From Enterovibrio baiacu (GTDB lineage Bacteria; Pseudomonadota; Gammaproteobacteria; Enterobacterales; Vibrionaceae), in the NCBI RefSeq assembly GCF_004120195.1, contig NZ_SCHN01000026.1, positions 125-64,124 on the forward strand: a DNA stretch of 64,000 nt, given 5' to 3'. Positions 1-9,823 of the stretch are shown here, piece by piece. The notes below the pieces were generated by a model. The model saw nothing but the letters and a program-made list of their open reading frames with translations. It had not been told where the DNA came from and did no database searches. The translations under genes and the position numbers were made by a program. Every line of letters begins with the position of its first letter. Position 1 is the first letter of the stretch.

Positions 1-2855
1 TCACGGGCGGTGACTTTGAATCTCTGACCTCACCAGACAGCGTCACCGTCTCTGTTGAAGACACCATGGACACCGTGACCGTCAAACTCACTGCGTCTGA
101 CAAGGTCAATGAAGGCGGCCAGATTACTTACACCGCAACCCTCGTGGGCGGTGAAGCCCAAAACGACATTACTGTCAAACTGGCGAATGGCGAGACTATC
201 ACCATCAACGCAGGTCAGACCGAAGGTACTGTCACCACGAACGTGGCCAACGACATTTACGACTCTGCTAACATCTCCAACAGCATTGCGTCAGTACAAG
301 AAGCTAGCAGCAACGCTAAGTTAGAAGACCTTCAAGCAGATGGCGCAACCGTCACCACTGCTGTGGTTGATATCATCGAAAACGGCGATGCGGCCACCCT
401 GACGCTGAACAATGTCACGGTCAAAGAAGGCACAGATAAAGCTACCATCACGGGTTCGCTCGACCACACACCAAAGACTGATGTCACGGTAACCCTAAGT
501 AACGGTGCCACCTTGACCTTCGACACCGACTACACGCCGGGTACCTTGGTGACCTCCACGCCATTTGATATCAACAACGGTGAAGATGTCGTGGTTGATG
601 CGTCTGACACCACCTATGACGTGACCGTCACGGGCGGTGACTTTGAATCTCTGACTTCACCAGACAACGTCACTGTCTCTGTCAAAGACACCATCGACAC
701 CGTGACCGTAAAACTCACTGCGTCTGACAAGGTCAACGAAGGTGGCCAGATTACTTACACCGCAACCCTCGTGGGCGGTGAAGCCCAAAACGACATTACC
801 GTCACACTGGCGAACGGTGAAGAAATCACTATCAAAGCAGGTCAGACCGAAGGCACTGTCACCGCAGATGTTGCCAACGATATTTACCACTCCGATAACA
901 TCACCAACAGCATTGCCAATGTCACCGAGGCGGGTGACAACGCTAAGCTGGAAGACCTGCAAGCAGATGGTGCAACCGTCACCACGACTGTGGAAGATAT
1001 CGTCGAAAACGGTGATGCGGCCACCCTGACCCTGAACAATGTCACCGTAAAAGAAGGCACAGATAAAGCCACCATCACGGGCTCGCTCGACCACACACCA
1101 AAGACTGAAGTCACGGTGACATTAAGCAACGGGGCCACCCTCACCTTCGGCACCGATTACACGCCGGGTACCTTGGTGACCTCCACGCCATTTGATATCA
1201 ACAACGGTGAAGACGTTGTAGTCGATGCGTCTGACACCACCTATGACGTAACCGTCACGGGCGGTGACTTTGAATCTCTGACCTCACCAGACAGCGTCAC
1301 TGTCTCTGTCGATGACACCATGGATACCGTCACTGTCAAGCTCACTGCGTCTGACAAAGTCAACGAAGGTGGCCAGATTACTTACACCGCCACATTAGAA
1401 GGCGGCGTGGCTCAGAACGACATCACAGTGACATTAGCCAACGGTGAAAAAATCACTATCAAAGCAGGTCAAACAGCAGGCTCTGCCTTCACGGATGTTG
1501 CCAACGACATTTACGACTCCGCTAACATCACCAACAGCATTGCAAGCATCACCGAAACGGGTGACAACGCTAAGCTGGAAGATCTGCAAGCAGATGGCGC
1601 CACCGTCACCACTACAGTGGCTGATATCATCGAAAACGGCGATGCGGCCACCCTGACGCTGAACAATGTCACGGTTGAAGAAGGCACAGACAAAGCCACC
1701 ATCACAGGCTCGCTCGACCACACGCCAAAGACTGATGTAACAGTAACCCTAAGCAACGGGGCCACCCTCACTTTCGGCCCCGACTACACGCCAGGCACCT
1801 TGGTGACTTCCACGCCATTCGATATCAACAACGGCGAAGATGTCGTGGTTGATGCGTCTGACACCACCTATGACGTGACTGTCACGGGCGGTGACTTTGA
1901 ATCTCTGACCTCACCAGACAGCGTCACTGTCTCTGTCGATGACACCATGGACACCGTCACCGTCAAACTCACTGCATCTGACAAGGTCAACGAAGGTGGC
2001 CAGATTACTTACACCGCCACATTGGAAGGCGGCGTTGCGAAAAACAACATCACAGTGACCTTGGCGAACGGTGAGACTATCACCATCACCGCAGGTCAAA
2101 CCGAAGGCACTGTCACCACGAACGTGGCCAACGACATTTACAACTCCGATAACATCACCAACAGCATTGCCAATGTCACCGAGGCGGGTGACAACGCTAA
2201 GCTGGAAGGCCTGCAAGCAGATGGTGCAACCGTCACCACGACTGTGGCTGATATCATCGAAAACGGCGATGCTGCGACCCTAACACTGAACAATGTCACG
2301 GTTGAAGAAGGCACAGACAAAGCCACCATCACGGGCTCGCTCGACCACACACCAAAGACTGATGTGACGGTCACCCTAAGCAACGGGGCTACCCTCACCT
2401 TCGGCACCGACTACACGCCGGGTACCTTGGTGACCTCCACGCCATTCGATATCAACAACGGCGAAGATGTCGTGGTTGATGCATCTGACACCACCTATGA
2501 CGTGACCGTCACGGGCGGTGAATTTGAATCTCTGACCTCACCAGACAGCGTCACTGTCTCTGTCGATGACACCATGGATACCGTCACTGTCAAACTCACT
2601 GCGTCTGACAAAGTCAACGAAGGTGGCCAGATTACTTACACCGCCACATTAGAAGGCGGCGTGGCTCAGAACGACATCACAGTGACATTAGCCAACGGTG
2701 AAAAAATCACTATCAAAGCAGGTCAAACAGCAGGCTCTGCCTTCACGGATGTTGCCAACGACATTTACGACTCCGCTGACATCACCAACAGCATTGCTTC
2801 GGTACAAGAGACCGGCAACAACGCCAAGCTGGAAAATCTGCAGAAAGGTGGCAAA
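1..2855 (+). repeat. Tandem 627-bp coding repeat, 4 full units plus a partial
   Basis: A shared anchor (cgggcggtga) occurs at 4, 631, 1258, 1885 and 2512 (the last copy has one substitution downstream, giving Glu for Asp), exactly 627 bp (209 codons) apart. The array ends near 2855, where the sequence diverges after the AKLENLQ segment. Each unit comprises two different ~100-residue subdomains, one starting DTVTVKLTASDKV and one starting GDAATLTLNNVTV. Units are near-identical at the DNA level but differ in short blocks. Confidence 0.95.
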
Positions 2856-5800
2856 GATGTAAATACAGACATTACTGATGATGGCGATGTCATTACAGCC
2901 AAGCTATCAGGTTCAAGTTCCGTCTCGGAAGATGGCGGCAAGATTACCTACACCATCGAATTACAAGATGCTGATGGCGATGCGGTTGAAGTGGCTAATG
3001 ATGACAATGTCATCGTAACAATTCAGCTGCCAGACGGCTCATCGAAAGACGTTACGTTCAAAGAAGGTGAGAGCACAAAAGACGTTGAATTTATTGTGAA
3101 TAGGGACGATATCTTTACAGAGTCGGATACTGCCGAGGCATCAATTACTGGCATTTCAGGTGGCACTGAGTTTGAAGACCTCACAACAGATAATTCGACG
3201 GTGACAACACTAGTCGAAGATGACATTGATACCATTTTTGCCATCATCGAAATAAATGGTGATAAGAAAGTTGAAGAATCCGACGGTGAAACAATCACCT
3301 ACACCGTCACACTTGTTGACCAAAACGGAAATGAAGTCAGCGTTCCAAACAATGAATCCGTTACCATCAACTTAAAATGGAAAGGCTCAACCGAGAAGGA
3401 AGACTTTGCCGAAGGCACTGATCTCCCGAAATCGATAATCATTGAGGGCGGTGAAAGTCACGCCTCATTCGACATTGAGATCAAAGATGACAACCTCAAT
3501 GAAGGCACAGAGAAACTCGTCGCCCACATTAAGAACATCAAGCAAGATTCATTCGAAAAGGTCGTTGAAGGCAAGTTAGATAACAATGGCATTCCATCAA
3601 AAGGAAAAGCCAAAGCTGTCGTAACAATTGAAGACGAATCAACGTCTAACGCTGAAGACACCGTCTCCGTGAAAATTTTCGCAGTGGTTAATGGTAAGCT
3701 CGTCAGCACGAATACCATCAATGAAAATGTCGAAGAAGGCACCAATGAGGCGGTTTACAAAGCGGTTCTTGTAGACAGCAATGGCAATATCATCGACGAA
3801 GGAAATCAATCTGAAATCAATGTTTCCTTCTCGGATCTTGGTCTGAATCAAAACGGGTCTGCGGATTTTGATCTCAATGGTCAAACCATCACTGTAAAGT
3901 TAAACGACGCGTTTTCAGCCAAGGCGCTCGATGATCTCTACCGAGAAGTAAAAGAAGAATTCACTGTTAAAGCTGAGCTCACTGATGATCAAATCGCCTC
4001 TTTAGAACAAACCTATGAAAAAGTCGTCAGTAGCGATGACAAGGTCACGACCACCATCCGAGATGAACACCACAGTGACAGAGACACAAATGACACCGTT
4101 TATGTCGTCATCGAAAGTTCTGGCGATGTAACAGAGTCAGATGATGCAACGATCACTTACACAGTCACCTTGGTCGACGTAAATGGAAATCCTGTTAACG
4201 TCCCTGCTGGTGAGTCCGTTGATGTTCGAATTAGCTGGAATGGGTCAAGTGAAGTCTCTGATTTCGCCAACCATAACGGCTTGCCAACGTTCGTCACCAT
4301 CAACGGTGGAGAGAGCAGTACTTCTGAAGGTTTAACTGTTCACGTTAAAGATGACTCTTTGAAAGAGGGGTCTGAAAGCTTAAAAGCGCATGTGACGCAA
4401 ATCAGCCAGTCGAGCTTTGAAATCGTTCGAGAAGGTGAACTAGATAGCAACGGAAAGCCTCAAGAAGCGCAAGCTATCGCAGAAGCAAACATCCTCGATG
4501 AAATCGTTTCTGGCAGTGAGTCAGTCACCGTGAAACTCTTCGTCGCAGATGGTTCTGGCAAGCTTGTTTTAGAGAACGGTTCCCCAGTCGAAGCTGATGG
4601 CAGCCAAATACTGACCGAAGCTGAAAGCGATACCATCCAGTACATCGCGCTCCCTGTTGCGCCTAACGGTGAAATCCTCGCAGACATTGATGATGGCGGG
4701 AACGTGACGCTCTCTGATGCGAATCGCGGAAAAGTGATAGTCACCCTCTCTGAAGGCGTTGATTTGAATCACAGCAACAACAGCGATATCGAAACGTCTG
4801 GCATATCCAAAAATGGTTCCGTTGTTCTGGGCAAACCTTTTGACGTAACGGCGACCAATGACAACTTCAAAGACAGTGGCGAAACTATCTCCATTTCGCT
4901 GGGCGATGTGCAAGGAAAAATCGTCAACAGTTATGAAAATGTCGTTACCTCTGGCGATGTTACGCATGTCATCGAGGATGAAGATGTCTCAAGTTCTACA
5001 GAATCACTCTTCGTTACTTTTACAGCAGCACAAACACAAGTAAACGAAGAAGGAGAGCCCACTCTCGAGTTCACGTTGTCACTGGTTGATGAAAACGGTG
5101 ACAAAGTACAATTGGAAGCGGGACAGACGGTTTCAGTTAACGTTGATTGGTCTTTAGGCCGCGACGGGCAGCTATCGCTCGATGATTTCTCCTCAACCAA
5201 CAACCTCAATAACAGCTACGTATTGGAAGCAGGAACAGAGCTTCAAACGATCTCGCTCACCGTCGAAAATGACGCGCACGTTGAGGGGCTGGAAACCATC
5301 GTTGGTAACATCACCCAAGTAACCAGTGAAAGTTTCGAAAGTGTCGCTCAAGGGATCAAAGACCTATCAGGAAAGATCGTTGAAGGAAGCGCAACAGTAT
5401 CCTCAACAGTCATCGATAACGACAACCCACCAGTCGCAAAAGACGATTACGACGAAGGTAACATTGAAGTGGGCGGCCCTCATCCCTATTGGGTTAACAA
5501 CAGTGATGCTGATGGTATTTTCATTGCTTTCACTGACATCACCAAAAACGACACCGACCCAGATACTGGCGACACAGTCAGTATTTGGAACAAAGATGAT
5601 CTAAGCAGCTTTGTATTAGTGCCAAGCGATGCCGGCTCTTTAGCATTGGGGCAAAACGGCATCACCTTCAAACCAAGCCCTGACTACAATGGCCCCGTTC
5701 AGATTGAATACTTCGCCACCGACGGTACAAATAAATCTCTCGAGTCGGCAAATATTCATATTTACGTTAATGAAGTGAATGCCAATGACGATGGCGGTGA

Positions 5801-7562
5801 CGTGTTGTTCACCACATCCAAAGCGGATGGATGGGCAAACTTGGACGGCAATGGCTTTTTCACCGTCAAAGCATTCAAAAAAGGGGAAGCCTTTAATGCC
5901 GATGGCTCACTAAGCGGGGCTGGGGATACAGTAAGCGAAAATTCCAAGCACCTAGACAACAAATACGGTATGGGTGTGGCTGACAATGCGCGTGATGATG
6001 GCGCGGGAGATGTTCCGTATCAAGTGGAATACGACCATGAGACAGACTCGTCCGAAGCTTTGCGCATTGATTTAACCAATCCTATTAAGGCATTAGCGTT
6101 TGGTGTTTCGCGGTTGTTTGCCGAAGAGAATGGTACAGAAGTCGGTCAATATAAGCTTTACGATGCCGATGGCAATCTCATCAAGACCCAATCATTCTCG
6201 TTAGATTCGGGTGACAAAGGGGCATTTACCATCTTCTCAAACACGCCGTTTTCTTATGTTGTGTTTGAAGCCCTTCCACGAACAAAAGACGGTGAATCAC
6301 AAACCAGTGGCGATGCGTCTGATTTTGTCATTACTGAAATTACCATTCTGAACGACGCCTTCATCGTTGAAGAAGGTTTAACACCCGATAATTCAGATGC
6401 CGATACTATCAGCGGCTCACTATTCGACAATGACTCGGACCCTGAAGGCCATGCCTTCTCGATCACCAAAGTGAATGGCGAAGCATTGACGTTTACTGAC
6501 GATGGCAAAGCGACGGTTGACTTTAACGAAGGTTCGTTGACCATTTGGAAAGACGGCCGATTCACTTTCGAAGCCGCTGATCAAGGTGACAACCTCAAGG
6601 CTGGCGAGCAGCAAGACTTTGACTTCGAATACACCATCCAAGATGAAAAAGGTGACACTGACTCTGCGACAGTTCATATCGATATTGTTGGTAAGGACGC
6701 AGCCCTAAACCCTAATCCTAATCCTAATCCTCAAGATAAAATGGTCGTATTAGGTTTTGGTGGCGATGACGCAATCAATGCGAATATCGTGAAAATTCTG
6801 AAAACCGGAGGATTAGAACAAAAGCACGCTTGGGAAGAGCAGCCCGGCGATTACTACACCAAAGAACAATTTGAAGATGCCGGTTATATTGTCACCAGCG
6901 CTGACGAAAACAACTTGAACCATGCTTCAGGTAAGTACGGCAACTTTGAACTCGAGCTCGAAAACCCGTACGACGCAAATGAAGGAGCCTACCTGTTTGG
7001 TGACTTAGGGAATGACAACATCATTGGTGGCGCAGGCGCTGACACCATTAGAGGTGGCGCCAACGGGCACGGTAGTTCAGGCCTTAGTGCAAATGGAGAA
7101 TCAGGAGACACGCTTGAAGGCGGTGCGGGGGCAGATACATTCCTTTGGATGAAAGAAGACTTAGTCAACCTCGGCACTGTCAACGGATACGACCATATCA
7201 CTGACTTCATTGGTGATTTTAATGTCAATGAAGATAAATTAGATTTATCAGACCTCGTTTCTGTATCAAATGGTGACCTAGATAATTTATCAGTAGGCTA
7301 TGACGAGCATGGCCAGCTTAAGTTATCCATTAACGTCACGGGTGTAGAAAATGACAGTGATGGCAATGTCACTCAACACATTGTTCTACAGAAAAAAAGT
7401 CAATCACAAGTGGACAATGAAGGGCTAGACCCATCCGTTGATGGGGGGATCGTTGTCAATACCATCATTAATGGAGAAGAAGCTAAGCTCACAATTACAG
7501 ACAGCGATGGATATGCAGGGGTCAATGCACCAACTGTAACTATTGATTTTGAAAACGATTAA
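1..7562 (+). CDS. Giant RTX/LapA-like repeat adhesin, C-terminal part (5'-partial)
   Basis: The frame is open from base 3, before the first in-frame ATG, so this is the C-terminal ~2519 residues of a larger surface adhesin. The first ~2855 bp are near-identical 209-residue units rich in Thr/Asp/Val (beta-sandwich type). Diverged Ig-like domains follow to about 5420, with three related copies beginning near 3240, 4100 and 5040. Two VCBS/cadherin-like segments (about 5430-5780 and 6360-6690), an Asn-Pro linker (about 6710-6730) and a C-terminal secretion region come next. The latter has Gly/Asp-rich RTX-type motifs (GGAGADT near 7027 and 7120) and a serralysin-like DHITDF stretch, as expected for type I secretion. 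The protein is acidic and has essentially no cysteine. The downstream ABC/HlyD/TolC genes and LapD-like receptor support a biofilm adhesin role. The N-terminal retention module and any LapG cleavage site lie outside the window. The family assignment is firm; the ligand is unknown. Confidence 0.93.
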   Translation, partial: TGGDFESLTSPDSVTVSVEDTMDTVTVKLTASDKVNEGGQITYTATLVGGEAQNDITVKLANGETITINAGQTEGTVTTNVANDIYDSANISNSIASVQEASSNAKLEDLQADGATVTTAVVDIIENGDAATLTLNNVTVKEGTDKATITGSLDHTPKTDVTVTLSNGATLTFDTDYTPGTLVTSTPFDINNGEDVVVDASDTTYDVTVTGGDFESLTSPDNVTVSVKDTIDTVTVKLTASDKVNEGGQITYTATLVGGEAQNDITVTLANGEEITIKAGQTEGTVTADVANDIYHSDNITNSIANVTEAGDNAKLEDLQADGATVTTTVEDIVENGDAATLTLNNVTVKEGTDKATITGSLDHTPKTEVTVTLSNGATLTFGTDYTPGTLVTSTPFDINNGEDVVVDASDTTYDVTVTGGDFESLTSPDSVTVSVDDTMDTVTVKLTASDKVNEGGQITYTATLEGGVAQNDITVTLANGEKITIKAGQTAGSAFTDVANDIYDSANITNSIASITETGDNAKLEDLQADGATVTTTVADIIENGDAATLTLNNVTVEEGTDKATITGSLDHTPKTDVTVTLSNGATLTFGPDYTPGTLVTSTPFDINNGEDVVVDASDTTYDVTVTGGDFESLTSPDSVTVSVDDTMDTVTVKLTASDKVNEGGQITYTATLEGGVAKNNITVTLANGETITITAGQTEGTVTTNVANDIYNSDNITNSIANVTEAGDNAKLEGLQADGATVTTTVADIIENGDAATLTLNNVTVEEGTDKATITGSLDHTPKTDVTVTLSNGATLTFGTDYTPGTLVTSTPFDINNGEDVVVDASDTTYDVTVTGGEFESLTSPDSVTVSVDDTMDTVTVKLTASDKVNEGGQITYTATLEGGVAQNDITVTLANGEKITIKAGQTAGSAFTDVANDIYDSADITNSIASVQETGNNAKLENLQKGGKDVNTDITDDGDVITAKLSGSSSVSEDGGKITYTIELQDADGDAVEVANDDNVIVTIQLPDGSSKDVTFKEGESTKDVEFIVNRDDIFTESDTAEASITGISGGTEFEDLTTDNSTVTTLVEDDIDTIFAIIEINGDKKVEESDGETITYTVTLVDQNGNEVSVPNNESVTINLKWKGSTEKEDFAEGTDLPKSIIIEGGESHASFDIEIKDDNLNEGTEKLVAHIKNIKQDSFEKVVEGKLDNNGIPSKGKAKAVVTIEDESTSNAEDTVSVKIFAVVNGKLVSTNTINENVEEGTNEAVYKAVLVDSNGNIIDEGNQSEINVSFSDLGLNQNGSADFDLNGQTITVKLNDAFSAKALDDLYREVKEEFTVKAELTDDQIASLEQTYEKVVSSDDKVTTTIRDEHHSDRDTNDTVYVVIESSGDVTESDDATITYTVTLVDVNGNPVNVPAGESVDVRISWNGSSEVSDFANHNGLPTFVTINGGESSTSEGLTVHVKDDSLKEGSESLKAHVTQISQSSFEIVREGELDSNGKPQEAQAIAEANILDEIVSGSESVTVKLFVADGSGKLVLENGSPVEADGSQILTEAESDTIQYIALPVAPNGEILADIDDGGNVTLSDANRGKVIVTLSEGVDLNHSNNSDIETSGISKNGSVVLGKPFDVTATNDNFKDSGETISISLGDVQGKIVNSYENVVTSGDVTHVIEDEDVSSSTESLFVTFTAAQTQVNEEGEPTLEFTLSLVDENGDKVQLEAGQTVSVNVDWSLGRDGQLSLDDFSSTNNLNNSYVLEAGTELQTISLTVENDAHVEGLETIVGNITQVTSESFESVAQGIKDLSGKIVEGSATVSSTVIDNDNPPVAKDDYDEGNIEVGGPHPYWVNNSDADGIFIAFTDITKNDTDPDTGDTVSIWNKDDLSSFVLVPSDAGSLALGQNGITFKPSPDYNGPVQIEYFATDGTNKSLESANIHIYVNEVNANDDGGDVLFTTSKADGWANLDGNGFFTVKAFKKGEAFNADGSLSGAGDTVSENSKHLDNKYGMGVADNARDDGAGDVPYQVEYDHETDSSEALRIDLTNPIKALAFGVSRLFAEENGTEVGQYKLYDADGNLIKTQSFSLDSGDKGAFTIFSNTPFSYVVFEALPRTKDGESQTSGDASDFVITEITILNDAFIVEEGLTPDNSDADTISGSLFDNDSDPEGHAFSITKVNGEALTFTDDGKATVDFNEGSLTIWKDGRFTFEAADQGDNLKAGEQQDFDFEYTIQDEKGDTDSATVHIDIVGKDAALNPNPNPNPQDKMVVLGFGGDDAINANIVKILKTGGLEQKHAWEEQPGDYYTKEQFEDAGYIVTSADENNLNHASGKYGNFELELENPYDANEGAYLFGDLGNDNIIGGAGADTIRGGANGHGSSGLSANGESGDTLEGGAGADTFLWMKEDLVNLGTVNGYDHITDFIGDFNVNEDKLDLSDLVSVSNGDLDNLSVGYDEHGQLKLSINVTGVENDSDGNVTQHIVLQKKSQSQVDNEGLDPSVDGGIVVNTIINGEEAKLTITDSDGYAGVNAPTVTIDFEND
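6705..6731 (+). repeat. Short hexanucleotide (cctaat) repeat encoding an Asn-Pro linker
   Basis: Three to four copies of cctaat or close variants encode alternating Asn-Pro residues between the last VCBS-like domain and the C-terminal secretion region of the adhesin. Any copy-number change would stay in frame and only alter linker length. Confidence 0.8.
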
Positions 7563-7568
7563 CGTCTA

Positions 7569-7604
7569 GGGCACTGGCCATTTGGTCATGCCCTTTTCGT
7601 TTTT
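7569..7604 (+). terminator. Rho-independent terminator after the adhesin gene
   Basis: A hairpin with outer arms GGGCA/TGCCC and inner arms TGGCC/GGTCA is followed by TTTTCGTTTTT, just after the adhesin stop codon. It separates the giant adhesin transcript from the secretion genes, which would need their own promoter in the AT-rich 7605-7642 stretch or read-through. Confidence 0.85.
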
Positions 7605-7642
7605 ATACGTATGTATTTTTAATTATTTATAGAGAGAACTAG

Positions 7643-9823
7643 GTGACCGAAGTCAGTATCGCCGAACGCAAACCGTCGCAGTGGCGCATTAGTGCGTCCA
7701 CAAAGGCGGTTGACGACCCGTTGTTAGATTGTTTGGTATTACTCACCGAACACTATGGTTCACCGTGCTCTGGCGATGCCTTAACGGCTGGTTTACCAAT
7801 GACAGACGCGTTGCTCAAGCCGGATTTATTTCCGCAGGCAGCAGCGCGCGCTGGATTGACCGCAAAGCTATCTCGTCGGCAGTTACATGCTCTTCCTAAG
7901 CTTTTGCTGCCTTGCATACTTCTTTTGAATAACGAAAAAGCCTGCATTCTTCGCCACCTTGATGAGGACAAAGGGCTCGCTCTGATCCAAACGTCTGAAA
8001 CTGGCGGCGAAGAAGAGATATCTTTGGCTGAACTCGAAGCCATGTATGTCGGTTACGCGTTTTTGGTTAAGCGCCAATACCGAGGCGATAACAGTGTCGA
8101 CCTTCATCTTCATGACACCAAAATTCATTGGTTTTGGCAGACGGTAAAAGATGCCTCTCCTATCTACCGTGATGCAATCATTGCGTCGATATTGGTCAAT
8201 CTGTTCGCCCTGGTTTCTCCACTCTTTGTCATGAATGTCTATGACAAAGTCCTGCCTAACTTGGCTTTTGAATCCTTGTGGGTACTCGCATCAGGCGCAC
8301 TTATCGCGTTCAGCTTTGATTTTCTGATGAAGAAAATGCGCTCCTACTTGATTGATGTGGCGGGTAAAAAAGTCGACATCATCGTGTCCTCGAGACTGTT
8401 CGCGCGCTTAATGGGTATACCGCTAGAAAAAAGAGCCAAGAGCGTCGGGGGCATGGCGAAGCAGCTTGGCGAGTTCGATGGCATTCGTGACATGTTGACG
8501 TCTGCCACTATCACGACCTTGGTCGATCTGCCTTTTGCAGCTTTCTTCATTTTTATAATCTACTTGGTTGCAGGCGATCTTGCGGTAGTGCCTGTTGTCG
8601 CAGGTATTGCCATTATCGGGTACGCCTTACTCGTCCAGCCTCGACTTAAAGCGGCCATTGAAGAGTCCAATAAGTACGCAAGTCAAAAACATGGTCATTT
8701 GATCGAAAGCCTCTCGGCGATGGAAAGCATTAAAGCGAACGTGGCTGAAGGTATCGTTCAAAAAAGCTGGCAACAGATGACGGCACACACCGCTAACTGG
8801 AACCTAAAGGTAAAAAAAATCACCAATTCGGTGTCCTACTTTGCCGCATTTATCGTGCAAGTAACCTCGGTGGCCGTCGTCGTGTTTGGTGTTTATCGTG
8901 TTGCTGATGCAGCCATTACCATGGGCGGAATCATCGCGGCAGTGATGCTCTCAAGCCGTGCCGTGTCACCCATGGCGCAACTTGCCGGGTTAATGAGCCG
9001 CTGGAACCAGACACAATCAGGCATGCGTCAACTCAATGCCATGATGGAACAAGAAGACGAGTTCGCGGAAAAAGGGCATTTGATTAGTCGTAAGCGGTTA
9101 AACGGTGACATTTATGCCGACAATGTCAGCTTTCTTTACCCCGACACCGACAAACCTGCCCTTCACGCCACCAGCTTCACCATAAAAGCCGGAGACAAGG
9201 TTGCCATCTTAGGCAAAAACGGGACGGGTAAAAGTACGCTCATTCGAATGCTTGCAGGCCTCTACCAACCATCACAAGGCAGCCTGCGTTTTGATGGCGT
9301 TGATGCAAAGCAAATACACCCAGCAGATCTGCGCCGCAACGTGGGTTATCTAGCGCAAGATGTCACGCTTTTTCACGGTACTATTCGTGAAAATATTATG
9401 TTTGGTACGCGCCAGGTAACAGAGCACCAATTAATCCGAGCAACCCAACTCTCTGGTGTTGGCATCTTCACGTCACAAGACAGTGAAGGCTTAGACAAAC
9501 AAGTTGGCGAGCGCGGCGAGGCCTTATCTCGCGGACAACGACAATCCGTGGCGCTAGCACGAGCACTACTGAACGACCCTCCCCTTTTGATCATGGATGA
9601 GCCCACCGCAAGTTTAGATGCTCACGCGGAAAATCAATTTATTCATTCAATGAAGTTCGCCGCAAAAGAGCGCACTTTGGTGATGATCACACACAAGATG
9701 GCGCTGCTCCAACTCGTGGATCGCGTCATTGTTATGGATAAAGGCCGCATCGTGATGGATGGCCCACGTGACAAGGTTCTCGCGCGTTTAAATAGCAGTA
9801 ACGCTGGAGAGAAAAATGACTAA
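7643..9823 (+). CDS. lapB: Type I secretion ABC transporter, LapB/RtxB type
   Basis: Inner-membrane ATPase of the type I secretion system that should export the upstream adhesin. The 726 residues match the family: an N-terminal C39-like domain (about 1-140) without a recognisable catalytic Cys-His pair (a degenerate substrate-docking domain as in HlyB/LapB), a transmembrane domain (about 165-440) and a C-terminal nucleotide-binding domain. Walker A is GKNGTGKST (about residue 523), the signature is LSRGQRQ, and Walker B reads LLIMDEPTASLD. The start is GTG at 7643, behind an AGAGAG-rich stretch. The stop overlaps the start of the HlyD-type gene by 8 bp, so the two are translationally coupled. 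The symbol follows the Lap system by analogy. Confidence 0.93.
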   Translation: MTEVSIAERKPSQWRISASTKAVDDPLLDCLVLLTEHYGSPCSGDALTAGLPMTDALLKPDLFPQAAARAGLTAKLSRRQLHALPKLLLPCILLLNNEKACILRHLDEDKGLALIQTSETGGEEEISLAELEAMYVGYAFLVKRQYRGDNSVDLHLHDTKIHWFWQTVKDASPIYRDAIIASILVNLFALVSPLFVMNVYDKVLPNLAFESLWVLASGALIAFSFDFLMKKMRSYLIDVAGKKVDIIVSSRLFARLMGIPLEKRAKSVGGMAKQLGEFDGIRDMLTSATITTLVDLPFAAFFIFIIYLVAGDLAVVPVVAGIAIIGYALLVQPRLKAAIEESNKYASQKHGHLIESLSAMESIKANVAEGIVQKSWQQMTAHTANWNLKVKKITNSVSYFAAFIVQVTSVAVVVFGVYRVADAAITMGGIIAAVMLSSRAVSPMAQLAGLMSRWNQTQSGMRQLNAMMEQEDEFAEKGHLISRKRLNGDIYADNVSFLYPDTDKPALHATSFTIKAGDKVAILGKNGTGKSTLIRMLAGLYQPSQGSLRFDGVDAKQIHPADLRRNVGYLAQDVTLFHGTIRENIMFGTRQVTEHQLIRATQLSGVGIFTSQDSEGLDKQVGERGEALSRGQRQSVALARALLNDPPLLIMDEPTASLDAHAENQFIHSMKFAAKERTLVMITHKMALLQLVDRVIVMDKGRIVMDGPRDKVLARLNSSNAGEKND

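Noticed and set aside
332-2407. Several long minus-strand and alternative-frame ORFs within the adhesin repeats
   Set aside because: They recur at the 627-bp period and arise from the Thr/Val/Asp codon bias of the coding repeats. They have no ribosome-binding sites and no family resemblance.
1-2855. Tandem repeat array considered as CRISPR or satellite DNA
   Set aside because: The units are 627 bp, contiguous and in frame, with no spacers; they are protein repeats.
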